A stretch of DNA of 36,867 nt from Elusimicrobia bacterium CG_4_9_14_3_um_filter_62_55 (GTDB taxonomy: Bacteria > Elusimicrobiota > Elusimicrobia > UBA1565): contig PFUL01000123.1 of the NCBI GenBank assembly GCA_002790095.1, positions 1 to 36,867 on the forward strand. Reading direction: 5' to 3'. Made by a program: the position numbers and the translations under genes. Positions 21,887-30,360 of this stretch are shown piece after piece. The notes beneath the pieces were generated by a model. It was given only the letters and a program-made list of their open reading frames with translations. It searched no databases and was not told the origin of the DNA. The stretch's first letter is position 1. Each line of letters begins with the position of its first letter.

Positions 21887-22903
21887 CTAGACAAAAAGTT
21901 CGCTGATCGATTCGCCCTGATGGTTGCGCAGGATGGCCTCGCCCAACAGCGGCGCGATCGACAGCGTCGTAATTTTTCCGGAACTCTGACCGCGCAGAGG
22001 AACCGAATCCGACAGCACGAGTTCCTCGAGGGACGATTTTTCCACGAGTTCCGCCGCGCTTCCCGACAAGACCCCGTGCACGCAGGAGGCGTATACCTTC
22101 TTTGCGCCGAGGTCCTTGATCTTGTTGGCGACCTTCGTGAGGGTTCCCCCCGTGTCCACCATATCGTCGACGATGATCGCGATCTTTCCTTCGACGTCGC
22201 CGATGACGTTGTAAATAGAGGCTTCGTTCGGCCTGGGGCGCCGTTTATCGACGATCGCGAGCCCCGCCTTCAAACGCTTCGCGAAGGCGCGCGCCCGCTC
22301 GACCCCGCCGACATCCGGGGACACCACGACGACATCCTCGAGCTTCTTCACTCGGAAGTACTCCAACACGACCGGCATTGCGAAAATGTGGTCGAGCGGA
22401 ATATCGAAAAACCCTTGAATTTGTCCTGCGTGCAGGTCCACGGTGATGACGCGCTCCGCTCCTGCTTTGGAAATGAGATTCGCGACAAGCTTCGCGGTGA
22501 TGGGAACGCGCGGGGAGGATTTCCTGTCCGCCCGGGCGTAGCCGAAATACGGAATAACGGCGGTGATGCGCCCCGCGCTCGCGCGGGTCAGCGCATCGAT
22601 CATGATAAGAAGCTCCATCAGATTCTCGTTCGCCGGACGACAGGTCGGCTGGATGACGTAACAGTCCTTTCCTCGGACGTTTTCCTGGATATGGACGTTG
22701 ATCTCGCCGTCGGCGAAGCGGCCCACCTCGGCGCGGCCCACCGTCGTCCCTATATAACTCGCGATCTTCTCCGAGAGCGGGCGGTTCGCGTTTCCGGAAA
22801 AGAGCTTCAGCGGCCCGACGGAGGGACTCGCCTTCAACGCTTTCGGTTCGGCGGCGGCCTGCTGCGGCGGCTTTTTTTCCATGGTTGTCCCTTGTGACGT
22901 CAT
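21887..22903 (-). CDS. prs: Ribose-phosphate pyrophosphokinase (PRPP synthase)
   Basis: A 338-aa enzyme making PRPP from ribose-5-phosphate and ATP for nucleotide, His, Trp and NAD synthesis. Motifs are GRFADGEINVHI, PYFGYARADRK, the catalytic flexible-loop region, VDLHAGQIQGFFDIPLDH, VVSPDVGGVERARAFA and the PRPP loop VDDMVDTGGTL. The family start is near LKLFSGNANRPL, so about 32 residues are an N-terminal extension rich in Lys/Ala/Pro. ATG 22903 overlaps the glmU stop (ATGA). ATG 22882 (MEKKPPQQ) has AAGGG about 7 nt before it and may be the true start. Confidence 0.95.
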   Translation of the reverse strand: MTSQGTTMEKKPPQQAAAEPKALKASPSVGPLKLFSGNANRPLSEKIASYIGTTVGRAEVGRFADGEINVHIQENVRGKDCYVIQPTCRPANENLMELLIMIDALTRASAGRITAVIPYFGYARADRKSSPRVPITAKLVANLISKAGAERVITVDLHAGQIQGFFDIPLDHIFAMPVVLEYFRVKKLEDVVVVSPDVGGVERARAFAKRLKAGLAIVDKRRPRPNEASIYNVIGDVEGKIAIIVDDMVDTGGTLTKVANKIKDLGAKKVYASCVHGVLSGSAAELVEKSSLEELVLSDSVPLRGQSSGKITTLSIAPLLGEAILRNHQGESISELFV

Positions 22904-24303
22904 TTTCTCACCTTGTTGGTTTGACGCTCCCGCGCAATCGCGAGATTTCCGTCGGGAACGTCCTCGGTGATCGTCGAGCCCGCTCCGACCGTCGCGCCGC
23001 GCCCAATTTTAACCGGGGCGACGAGATTGACGTTCGAACCGATGAACGCCTTGGCTCCGATCGTGGTGGGATTCTTTTTCACACCGTCGTAATTGCAGGT
23101 GATCGTGCCCGCGCCGATATTAACGTCCTCAGCGATGTCGGCGTCGCCGACATAGCTGAGATGCGGGACCTTGGATCCGTATCCGATCCGAGAATTCTTA
23201 ATCTCACTGAAATTTCCGATGCGGGCACGGGGACCGGCGATGGTTCCCGGGCGAAGCCGCGCGAACGGGCCGACGGAACTCTTCTCGTGAAGTCGGGCCT
23301 CCTCCATGTAGGAGTTGATCACGGAGCATTCGTTGCCGATCTGGGAGTCCTGGATCACCGAGAAGGGACCGATTTCGCAGCCCTTTCCGATCTTCGTTTT
23401 CCCCCGAAGAATCGTGCCGGGATGGATCACGGAATCCTGACCGATCTCCACGTCCACGTCCACGTAGGTGTGGTTGGGGTCTAGGATCGAAACGCCGGAA
23501 AGCATCAACCGCTCCAGCGCCCGACGGTTGAGCACCCGCTCCGCCTGGGCGAGATGAATGCGCGTGTTGACGCCCAAGGCCTCCTCGGGGGAGGGGCTGG
23601 GGAAACCCGTGACCCGCCCGCCCTCCGAACGAATGTGCTCGAGACAATCGGTGAGGTAGAACTCTTTTTTGGAGCCCTTCGGGACGAGCTTCTTGACCGC
23701 TTCGGTGAGCAGTTCAACTTCGAAACAATAGGTTCCCGAATTGATCTCGTTAATCGCAGCTTCCTTCGGCGTGCAATGCGAATCTTCGATGATCTTCAAG
23801 ACCTCGCCCATCGGAGACCGGACGATGCGGCCGTAGCCCTTCGGATCGCGAAAGCGGGCCGTCAAAAGCGAAACCTGATGTTTTTCGCTGCGATGCCCGC
23901 TGAGCAGGGAGAACATCGTATCGAAGGTAAGCAGCGGGGAATCCCCGCAGGTCACGATAGCCGTTTGATGTTTCTTGAGGAAGCTCATCGATTCCAGCAC
24001 GGCGGAGCCCGAACCCTTCTGCTCCTTTTGATGAATGAAGGTCACGGGACGGGAAATTCCCCAATCCTTGACGCCGTCGAGCACCGCTTTCTTCACGCGC
24101 TCAATCTCATGTCCGACGACGAGGCCGATCCCCTCCGGCTTGAGCGCGTTCGCCAAGCGCAGCAGGTAGTAGATCATCGGCCGACCGCCGATAGGGTGAA
24201 GGACCTTCGGCAGTTCCGAACGCATTCGGGTCCCTTTTCCGGCGGCCAAAATCAAGACGCCGAGGGATCCGGGACGGACGCTCTTTTTCGTCGGGCTTTT
24301 CAT
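22900..24303 (-). CDS. glmU: Bifunctional GlmU: N-acetylglucosamine-1-P uridyltransferase / glucosamine-1-P acetyltransferase
   Basis: A 467-aa enzyme carrying out the last two steps to UDP-GlcNAc. The N-terminal nucleotidyltransferase has VLILAAGKGTRMRSELPKVL (residues 15 on), VTCGDSPLL and EINSGTYCFE. The C-terminal left-handed beta-helix has FARLRPGTIAGPRARIGNF, KVPHLSYVGDADIAEDVNIG, GAGTITCNYDG with catalytic-side Asn and Tyr, and GSNVNLVAPVKIG. Fifteen residues precede the usual start. No Shine-Dalgarno is evident before ATG 24303. The tRNA-Gln gene lies 22 bp upstream. GlmS and GlmM are encoded at 33432-36867. Confidence 0.96.
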   Translation of the reverse strand: MKSPTKKSVRPGSLGVLILAAGKGTRMRSELPKVLHPIGGRPMIYYLLRLANALKPEGIGLVVGHEIERVKKAVLDGVKDWGISRPVTFIHQKEQKGSGSAVLESMSFLKKHQTAIVTCGDSPLLTFDTMFSLLSGHRSEKHQVSLLTARFRDPKGYGRIVRSPMGEVLKIIEDSHCTPKEAAINEINSGTYCFEVELLTEAVKKLVPKGSKKEFYLTDCLEHIRSEGGRVTGFPSPSPEEALGVNTRIHLAQAERVLNRRALERLMLSGVSILDPNHTYVDVDVEIGQDSVIHPGTILRGKTKIGKGCEIGPFSVIQDSQIGNECSVINSYMEEARLHEKSSVGPFARLRPGTIAGPRARIGNFSEIKNSRIGYGSKVPHLSYVGDADIAEDVNIGAGTITCNYDGVKKNPTTIGAKAFIGSNVNLVAPVKIGRGATVGAGSTITEDVPDGNLAIARERQTNKVRK

Positions 24304-24325
24304 GGGATTATTGGGGGGCTGATTC

Positions 24326-24396
24326 TTCCCGGACTAGGATTCGAACCTAGAAAACCTCCTCCAAAGGGAGGTGTGTTACCATTACACTATCCGGGA
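24326..24396 (-). tRNA. tRNA-Gln (anticodon UUG)
   Basis: The minus strand folds as a 71-nt tRNA. The acceptor stem pairs UCCCGGA with UCCGGGA and the discriminator base is A. The D-arm is GUGU-AAUGGUA-ACAC. The anticodon stem CCUCC/GGAGG carries loop CUUUGGA, giving UUG. The variable loop is UUUU and the T-arm is CUAGG-UUCGAAU-CCUAG. CCA is not encoded. It lies 10 bp after spoVG and 22 bp before glmU on the same strand, so it is probably processed from the operon transcript. Gln tRNA beside ispE/prs is a conserved neighbourhood in Proteobacteria. Confidence 0.97.
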
Positions 24397-24406
24397 TCAA
24401 ATCGGA

Positions 24407-24697
24407 TCAGTCCGGCGGCCCACCTCCTGAGATCGGCTTGCCCTTCTTAGCCTCTTCCTGGTAGGCGGCCATGATCTGGTCCTCTAGGAATTTTCGAAAA
24501 TCCATCGTGATGGGGTGCGCCACATCTTTATAATTCCCGTTAGGAAGTTTCCGAGACGGCATGCAAAGGATCAGTCCCTTGTTGCCCTCGATAATTTTCA
24601 TGTTGCGTACGACGAAGCAATTGTCGAACGTGACGGTCACGAACGCCTTTAGCTTTTCCTCGTCCCGCAGGTGGACCCGGATCTCGGTGATTTCCAT
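24407..24697 (-). CDS. spoVG: SpoVG-family RNA/DNA-binding regulator
   Basis: A 96-aa protein matching SpoVG nearly throughout: MEITEIRVHLRDEEKLKAFV, TFDNCFVVRNMKIIEG, NKGLILCMPSRKLPNGNYKD, VAHPITMDFRKFLE and the helical tail. In Firmicutes and Borrelia, SpoVG is a site-specific nucleic-acid-binding regulator of division and envelope functions; its role here is unknown. GGAGG precedes the ATG. It follows ispE by 27 bp, and in Bacillus spoVG likewise lies close to glmU and prs. Confidence 0.95.
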   Translation of the reverse strand: MEITEIRVHLRDEEKLKAFVTVTFDNCFVVRNMKIIEGNKGLILCMPSRKLPNGNYKDVAHPITMDFRKFLEDQIMAAYQEEAKKGKPISGGGPPD

Positions 24698-24724
24698 TAG
24701 TACGCCTCCGCAACGCAGCAGAAC

Positions 24725-25627
24725 TTACCCGACACAACAGGCAAGAAACACCTTCCACGGATACCCCTTCAATTTTGCCAGAACGCGCTCGCCTTCTTCG
24801 CGAGAACGAACGAAGCCGAAGACCGAAGCACCGGACCCCGACATCAACACGCCTTGAAGCCCTAAACGCCTCAAGATGTCTTTCGCTTGCCGGACCTCGT
24901 TATGCGAATCGAGGACCGCATCTTCCAAGCGATTAAAGAGAAGCCCCTCCCATTCGGAGATTGGCCTTCCTTTTTCTAGCTTTCTCGTGAGTTTATCAAG
25001 ATGGGAAAGACGCGTCAAGCGAGCGGCTCGATCCGGGCGTTTTAGGCGGCCGTAAACGTCCTTGGTAGCCACGGAAACTCCTGGAAAAACAAGGATCATC
25101 CAGGGAAGACCCTTTTCGGTGGTGACAGGCTTTAGTTTGTCTCCAATTCCGTACCCTTCGCAGATCCCTTCGTGCCGGAGGAAGAACGGGATGTCCGCGC
25201 CGAGCGCCGCGGCGACCCTTTTCAGCTTCGACATCCGCGTCCGGTTGAGGTCGATCCGATACAAACGCGCCAAGGCGATCATCGCCGCAGCCGCATCCGA
25301 CGATCCGCCGCCGAGGCCGGCGCCCAGCGGTATGCGCTTGGTCAGCGTGAAATGCGCGCCCATCCGGAGACCGAAGGCGTCTCGAAACGCCTGCGCGGCC
25401 CGCAGGACGAGATTATCCCGTTCGGCTTTCAGCCCCTGTCCGATCTCGTCGACGACCTCAAGCGTGAACGCGGGGTCGTCCTCGACCGCTTCGACGAACA
25501 AATCGTCGCAAAGACTCAACTTCGCGAACAGCGTCGCCAACAGATGGTATCCGTCCCGCCGCTTGCCGGTAATCTCCAGAAACAGATTGACCTTGGCCGG
25601 ACACGGCTGCTGAACGGAAACAGGCAT
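24725..25627 (-). CDS. ispE: 4-diphosphocytidyl-2-C-methyl-D-erythritol kinase
   Basis: A 300-aa GHMP kinase of the MEP isoprenoid pathway, phosphorylating the 2-hydroxyl of CDP-ME. Motifs are PCPAKVNLFLEITGKRRDGYH at the N-terminus (shown here in part: AKVNLFLEI, RDGYH), the ATP loop PLGAGLGGGSSDAAAAM, and the C-terminal VLMSGSGASVFGF. It starts 9 bp after the TPR/LolB-like gene ends and is in the same operon. Confidence 0.95.
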   Translation of the reverse strand: MPVSVQQPCPAKVNLFLEITGKRRDGYHLLATLFAKLSLCDDLFVEAVEDDPAFTLEVVDEIGQGLKAERDNLVLRAAQAFRDAFGLRMGAHFTLTKRIPLGAGLGGGSSDAAAAMIALARLYRIDLNRTRMSKLKRVAAALGADIPFFLRHEGICEGYGIGDKLKPVTTEKGLPWMILVFPGVSVATKDVYGRLKRPDRAARLTRLSHLDKLTRKLEKGRPISEWEGLLFNRLEDAVLDSHNEVRQAKDILRRLGLQGVLMSGSGASVFGFVRSREEGERVLAKLKGYPWKVFLACCVG

Positions 25628-25636
25628 CGGAACGCT

Positions 25637-27775
25637 TTAGTTCTCCCCGCCGAAGCGAACGCTGGGTGCGGGGATTTTAAAGTCGAATAAAAATCCCTTT
25701 CCGGTAAGCGTCATCCGGGACGGAACCCACCGTCCGCCTTCCGCAGGCCTGTAATCGGCGAGTTCGAGCTCCAAACCCGGCGCGGCGATCGCGCGCAGGG
25801 AACTCAGCCGGACCTTGGGCTTATCCAGCACGAAACTGTGGGAAGCCGTGTCGACCCGCGAGCGCCGCCACGTCTTGCGGAATTGCGCCTCGCTTCCGCG
25901 AAACAATCCCCCCTCCAGATACGCGCGCAAAAACAGCAGCGACTCATACACCCGCTCCTGCAGCATGTCGGAATCGACTCCCTCAATCTTCAGCGGGTCC
26001 ATTTCGAACGCGTCTTCACCGGAGAAGGCCATCCGCATCATCGGCGTGAACATCGGGCCGAGCACGTCGACGCTCAATCCCCAGGGTGCCCGGTAGTGGA
26101 GAATCGCCTGAAACTTGAACTCCTTTCCCGCGACCTTTCCCAGGATTTCGCAGGGGCCTCCAAAACTCTCGAAAGTCCCCCGAGAGTTTGAAAGGTAATC
26201 CAAATACTTTTTTCCGAGCTCTCCGGGGGTCCAAGCCCCTTCCGCCCGGGAAAGCTTGGCGGGAAGATTCTTTCCGTTCGATCCCAGCGCCTGCGCGTTC
26301 TTCCATGCGGCCCAGGCGCCGTCGATCCGTCCAAGCTTATCGCGAACATCGCCGAGATGCTCCCATACGGTTTCGTCATCGGGAAGCATCGCAACCGCCT
26401 TATCGAGAATCTCAAGCGCCTCTTCGGATTTTCCGCGTTTGAACAAAACCCAGGCGAGCGAATCCAAATAAGCGCCCTTCTCGGGCTGAAGCCCCACCGC
26501 TTTCCGGATATAACCTTCGGCCTCCTCGAGCTTTAAATCGCGGTCGGCGAGAGAGTAGCCGAGATAGTTCAGCGCGGAGGCGTCGTTGGGGTGAGCGTTC
26601 AGCAATTCCTTGAACTGAAGCTCTACCTGCGCCATGTCGCCGAGCTTCTCGTAAATCGCGCCCAGTTGAAAGCGCGCGTCGCGATGGTCCGGACGAAGCG
26701 AAAGCACCTTCGTCATCATCGCGACCGCTTTCTGCGGCTTCTTCAAATCGTCGTAGCCCAGCCCCAGGAAATAGGCGATGTCCTCATTTTCGGGCCAGCG
26801 CGCGAACCCCTTCTCAAGCACCGCAACCGCCTCGGGAAGCTTGTTCGCCTGGGTCAGGTAGTAGCTCAACCGTAGGTTCAGGCTCGCGTCTTCGTTCAGC
26901 GCGACGCTGTCGCGGATTTGCGCGGCCGCTTCTTCGAAGCGGTCCGCCTGTTCGGCGATCAGCGCGAGCCACAGGCAAGTCGCCGGATGCGACGGCATGA
27001 TCGACTTCGCCCTCTCGAAAAAGCCCCGGGCGGCGTCGGTGTTGCCGACCAAAAACGAAATCTCCCCGATATGATTGAGCAGAACCACGTTCTTGGGATC
27101 CCGGTGGAGGATGCCCTCGTACGCGGAAAGCGCCGCCGCCGTGTCGCCGCGTATTTCGTACAACTGCGCGAGGCTGTAGCGCGACTGCATGTTGTCGGGG
27201 TCGGCCTCGATCGACGCCTCGAAGCGCGCGATGGCCTCGTCATTGCGTCCTGCCTTCTGCTCGATGAGGGCGATCTGGTACAGCGCCTCGGAAGCGTCGT
27301 CAGGGTTGGCTTTCAGATAGTCATCGAGATACCGCTTCGCGCGCTCCGGCGACTGCGCGCCGAGCAAATTGCCCAACGCGAACAACGCCTCTTCGTGCCC
27401 CGGCTTGAGCTCCAGCGTTTTCTCGAACGCGGACTGGGAGGCGCCCAGTTCGCCTCTGGCCCAGTGGACGTTTCCGATCAATTGGTACGCGTCGGGATTC
27501 TCGGGGGACAACTCCGCGAAACGCTCCGCGAGGGCCAGGGCGCGGTCGACACTCCCGACCTCCAGCGCCAGTTCTGCGGCGTTCTTATACAGGAAGGCCG
27601 ATTCCGGGTCCAGCGACAACGCGGCTTCATAGGCCTGCAGCGCTTGGGCGTATTCACCGCGATTGCTCAGCAATACCGCTTTAAGATAATGCTTGTAGGA
27701 CGCCTTTGTCGATGCGAACGCCGCAGGAGCGAGCAACAGGACCAGCAGGGCCGTGGGGCGAAGAATGTTTTTCAT
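25637..27775 (-). CDS. Exported TPR protein with a C-terminal LolB-like domain
   Basis: A 712-aa protein with a signal peptide MKNILRPTALLVLLLAPAAFA. At least ten tetratricopeptide repeats follow from about 27 to 500; each shows the W/L-G-Y-A-F-P pattern, for example YAQALQAYEAALSLDPESAF. After a linker, residues 530-712 form a beta-rich domain: FGGPCEILGKVAGKEFKFQA, APWGLSVDVLGPMFTPMMRM, then MTLTGKGFLFDFKI near the end. This resembles LolB/LolA-type lipoprotein carriers or DUF4292. The synteny supports LolB, since proteobacteria have TPR protein-lolB-ispE-tRNA-Gln-prs-rplY-pth with the TPR protein and LolB separate. The likely role is lipoprotein delivery to the outer membrane or assembly scaffolding in the periplasm (inference). 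No lipobox cysteine follows the signal peptide. The start ATGA overlaps the rimI stop. Confidence 0.85.
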   Translation of the reverse strand: MKNILRPTALLVLLLAPAAFASTKASYKHYLKAVLLSNRGEYAQALQAYEAALSLDPESAFLYKNAAELALEVGSVDRALALAERFAELSPENPDAYQLIGNVHWARGELGASQSAFEKTLELKPGHEEALFALGNLLGAQSPERAKRYLDDYLKANPDDASEALYQIALIEQKAGRNDEAIARFEASIEADPDNMQSRYSLAQLYEIRGDTAAALSAYEGILHRDPKNVVLLNHIGEISFLVGNTDAARGFFERAKSIMPSHPATCLWLALIAEQADRFEEAAAQIRDSVALNEDASLNLRLSYYLTQANKLPEAVAVLEKGFARWPENEDIAYFLGLGYDDLKKPQKAVAMMTKVLSLRPDHRDARFQLGAIYEKLGDMAQVELQFKELLNAHPNDASALNYLGYSLADRDLKLEEAEGYIRKAVGLQPEKGAYLDSLAWVLFKRGKSEEALEILDKAVAMLPDDETVWEHLGDVRDKLGRIDGAWAAWKNAQALGSNGKNLPAKLSRAEGAWTPGELGKKYLDYLSNSRGTFESFGGPCEILGKVAGKEFKFQAILHYRAPWGLSVDVLGPMFTPMMRMAFSGEDAFEMDPLKIEGVDSDMLQERVYESLLFLRAYLEGGLFRGSEAQFRKTWRRSRVDTASHSFVLDKPKVRLSSLRAIAAPGLELELADYRPAEGGRWVPSRMTLTGKGFLFDFKIPAPSVRFGGEN

Positions 27776-28185
27776 AAGGAGGCGTCCATCAGGAGGGCGT
27801 CCGCACCGTCATTATAATATTTGCTCCGGCGCCCCACAATCGCAAAGCCGAATTCCTCGTAAAGCCTGATGGCCGCTGTATTTTTTTCGCTCACCTCGAG
27901 CGTCGCCCGGAAGCATCCGCCGCGTTTGGCGCGGTTTAGGGCGTCCTCAAGCAGGCGATGCCCGATTCCGCGCCCCCGTGATCGGCGCCGAACGGCGATC
28001 ATGTACACCTGAGCCTCGCCCGCGACCTCCCGCAGCGCGGCGAAACCGACGGGCTCCCCGTCCTCGGCGACGAGGAGGCCGCGTCCCAGTTCCGCCTCAA
28101 AATGCGCCCGGGTCCATCCAACGTCCTCGATCGCCGACAGCGCGTCGATGTCGGCCCCGGAAGCCTCGCGAAATAACAAGGTCAC
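27772..28185 (-). CDS. rimI: Ribosomal-protein-alanine N-acetyltransferase RimI-like (GNAT)
   Basis: A 137-aa GNAT acetyltransferase from GTG 28185, whose GTGA overlaps the tsaB stop; a longer open frame upstream is the shadow of tsaB. The acetyl-CoA loop is RRRSRGRGIGHRLLEDAL (R/Q-x-x-G-x-G/A), followed by ATLEVSEKNTAAIRLYEEFGF and RRSKYYNDGADALLMD, the RimI-type C-terminus. RimI acetylates the N-terminus of ribosomal protein bS18. Location next to tsaB and tsaE is the usual one. Confidence 0.9.
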   Translation of the reverse strand: MTLLFREASGADIDALSAIEDVGWTRAHFEAELGRGLLVAEDGEPVGFAALREVAGEAQVYMIAVRRRSRGRGIGHRLLEDALNRAKRGGCFRATLEVSEKNTAAIRLYEEFGFAIVGRRSKYYNDGADALLMDASL

Positions 28186-28763
28186 TTTTTCAAGTAGCTC
28201 GCGGGCTTCAGATAGAGCGGAACGGCTTCGGCAAACGGCGGCGTTCCCTCGGCCATCCGGCGCGCCGCGACCGGGAGCAGGTCCCGCGCTTCGATCGGCC
28301 TCGCCGGAGTGCGGACGCCGCGGGCCGATTCGACCCATCGCGGATCTCCCCGCGCGGAACAGACTCCGTTCGTCCAGCGAAAATCCTGAACGTACCACTC
28401 CTCGCGCACCGCTGGAAACGCGAGCGCGTAATCACCGTCCGCGATCCCCTCCGCGCTCAGCCGCTCGGCGAACGCGTCGAACAACGTCACCGCCGCGATC
28501 GGCTTGCCCAGAGACCAGGCGAGGGTATTCGCGAACGTCACGCCGATGCGCGCGGAAGTGAAGCGGCCGGGCCCCGACGCGACGACGATCGCGTCGATCC
28601 CGTCCAGCCTCGTCCTCGCGGCTTTCAACGCGCCGTCCAAAGTCGAGACGAGTTTCTCGTCCTGCCGCTTTGCCTTGACCTTTCGCTGGTACACCTTCCC
28701 CGGCTTCGTCGAGACGGCGACCGAGACTCCGTCTCCCAAGCATTCGATCGCGAGCAGCTTCAC
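28182..28763 (-). CDS. tsaB: tRNA t6A-modification protein TsaB
   Basis: A 193-aa ASKHA-fold protein from GTG 28763, overlapping the tsaE stop as GTGA. The family start is KLLAIECLGDGVSVAV, followed by VVASGPGRFTSARIGVTFAN (PGSFTGLRIG-like) and LAWSLGKPIAAVTLFDA. TsaB is the partner and platform of TsaD in transferring threonylcarbamoyl to A37 of ANN-decoding tRNAs. The protein is a little shorter than the E. coli homologue, and its C-terminal half is poorly conserved, as is typical. TsaD and TsaC are not in the window. Confidence 0.92.
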   Translation of the reverse strand: MKLLAIECLGDGVSVAVSTKPGKVYQRKVKAKRQDEKLVSTLDGALKAARTRLDGIDAIVVASGPGRFTSARIGVTFANTLAWSLGKPIAAVTLFDAFAERLSAEGIADGDYALAFPAVREEWYVQDFRWTNGVCSARGDPRWVESARGVRTPARPIEARDLLPVAARRMAEGTPPFAEAVPLYLKPASYLKK

Positions 28764-29185
28764 GCGGTTGCCCCCCGAACGCGGACCGTACGCCCCCCCG
28801 CCTTGCGGTGGGTCAAACGGATTTCCACCCGCTTCTTGGGAAGCAGGCTCTCGACGGCCTCGGGCCATTCGATCAACGCAACTGAGTCCTCATCGTCAAA
28901 GTATTCCGCCAACGCGAGGTTCGAAGGGTCGCCCGGTTCGACGCGATAGAGGTCCATGTGAAAAACCGGGGGCTTCAAGCGGGGATATTCATTCACCAAA
29001 GCGAAGGTCGGGCTCGGAACGACGCCCTTGTGTCCGAGCGCGCGCAGAAACCCCCGCACAAAGGTGGTCTTGCCGGCCCCCAAATCGCCGTAGAGACAAA
29101 TCACCATACCCGCTCGGCACTTCTTCGCGAGCCGGGCAGCCAGGGCGAGCGTGTCGGACTCGGATGGAAGAATCACGGAGAGCAT
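28760..29185 (-). CDS. tsaE: tRNA t6A-modification ATPase TsaE
   Basis: A 141-aa P-loop ATPase. Walker A is LYGDLGAGKTTFVRGFL, followed by VPSPTFALVNEYP, FHMDLYRVEPGDPSNLALAEYF and the Walker-B-like VALIEWPEAVESLLP, all TsaE signatures. It regenerates or remodels the TsaBD complex in t6A synthesis. It is the first gene of a minus-strand operon running tsaE-tsaB-rimI-TPR/LolB-ispE-spoVG and probably on to tldE. No convincing promoter was found upstream; TAAGCT lies only 3 nt before ATG. Confidence 0.94.
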   Translation of the reverse strand: MLSVILPSESDTLALAARLAKKCRAGMVICLYGDLGAGKTTFVRGFLRALGHKGVVPSPTFALVNEYPRLKPPVFHMDLYRVEPGDPSNLALAEYFDDEDSVALIEWPEAVESLLPKKRVEIRLTHRKAGGRTVRVRGATA

Positions 29186-29267
29186 TCTAGCTTACTCGCG
29201 TGAGGGCTCGGCGGAGAGTAGGGCAAAATCCAAAGTAAATTCCAGGTAAATGACGATTTGCGGTCCC

Positions 29268-29295
29268 TTGACACACGCCCCGGAAGGGGTATCCT
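29268..29295 (+). promoter_or_regulatory. Promoter of the exported Gln-rich protein
   Basis: Consensus -35 TTGACA (29268-29273), a 16-bp spacer and -10 TATCCT (29290-29295). The leader is short, with GGAGAG at 29303-29308, about 8 nt before ATG 29317. Confidence 0.72.
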
Positions 29296-29316
29296 TGCAA
29301 GTGGAGAGATAGTCCT

Positions 29317-30360
29317 ATGAACCGTTCCCTATTGTCCTTGGCGTTCGCGGCGCTGATCACGCCCGCACTGTGCTCGGCAAAGGCGATGCCCAAGCGCGTG
29401 CCGGGAGTCGGCGACGGGGTCGGCGTCGGGGTCGACCCTTACGTTGAAGAATTCGAGCGGGAAATGGCCGCCACCAAACGCGATCTCGCCGCGATACGGA
29501 CATCGATTTTGGCCGTGCAGATTCCCCCGGGAACCCAATCAGGCGCGCTGTTGGCCGGATTGAAGGCCGCTCAGGAATACGCCGCGATCACCGCCGTCGT
29601 GACGCGGGCGGAAGCCGCGCACTCCAAGTTCATCGCGCACGTGATGGGTTGGGATCCTTCCGACGACGTGGACGCGAAGCTCAATTTATCGGGGCCCGCC
29701 TTCGACGAAAAAAAGGACGATAAGAATCTCCGGCAAAAGCGCGACAATACGCTGCGCGGAGCGAAGACCGGTTCGACGGCGCAGCGGAGCGCGCTTGGGC
29801 CCCAGCAAGCGCTTTCCCGCGCCTCGGGCGGCGGCGGGAGCCAGCCCCAGATGCAGCTGCAGACGACCTCGTCGAAATTCTCCTACGCGAATACCGGCGG
29901 CGGTTTGGAATCGGACTTCGGCGGCATGACGCTGAACAACAGCATCACCGCCACGGGCGCCGTCGGCCAGGGCGAATCGGGCGTTGATTCGGCGTCTGGG
30001 GTCGCCGCGCCTGCGGGCGCCGTCAGCGGGACGAGTTCCCTGTCGTCGTCGGGGGCCGACGCCCAGGTTGCCAACAGCAAGTCGGCCGCCGAGCTTTCCC
30101 AAAACACTTCGGACGTGGCGCAAAAAGCCTTCGAGCGCATGCAGGCGCGCCAGGAAGAGGCGATGCGGCAGGCGAAGGAGAAGGAGAATTCGAAAAGCCA
30201 ACGCCAGCAGCAGATGGCCCAGGCGATGCAGCAGGCTTTAGGACAAGCCGGGCAGGCGATGCAAGGCGCGCAGAAGCAAGCGGGCGGCTGCAAGAACTGC
30301 AATAAAGGGAAGCAGCAGGAGTCCCAGCAAAAGGCGCAGGCCGCTCCCGCGGGATCTTAA
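29317..30360 (+). CDS. Exported low-complexity Gln/Ala/Ser-rich protein; function unknown
   Basis: A 347-aa protein with signal peptide MNRSLLSLAFAALITPALCSAKA. Residues 40-120 are helical and Ala-rich (MAATKRDLAAIRTSILAV). The middle (130-260) is Gly/Ser/Thr/Ala-rich and probably disordered. Residues 260-345 form a long charged and Gln-rich helix (QKAFERMQARQEEAMRQAKE, then Gln-rich runs), probably a coiled coil, interrupted by CKNC at about residues 327-330. No family is recognised. It has its own promoter and is divergent from tsaE. The CxxC pair in an exported protein could form a disulfide or bind metal; it is the only pair in the mature region. Confidence 0.8.
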   Translation: MNRSLLSLAFAALITPALCSAKAMPKRVPGVGDGVGVGVDPYVEEFEREMAATKRDLAAIRTSILAVQIPPGTQSGALLAGLKAAQEYAAITAVVTRAEAAHSKFIAHVMGWDPSDDVDAKLNLSGPAFDEKKDDKNLRQKRDNTLRGAKTGSTAQRSALGPQQALSRASGGGGSQPQMQLQTTSSKFSYANTGGGLESDFGGMTLNNSITATGAVGQGESGVDSASGVAAPAGAVSGTSSLSSSGADAQVANSKSAAELSQNTSDVAQKAFERMQARQEEAMRQAKEKENSKSQRQQQMAQAMQQALGQAGQAMQGAQKQAGGCKNCNKGKQQESQQKAQAAPAGS

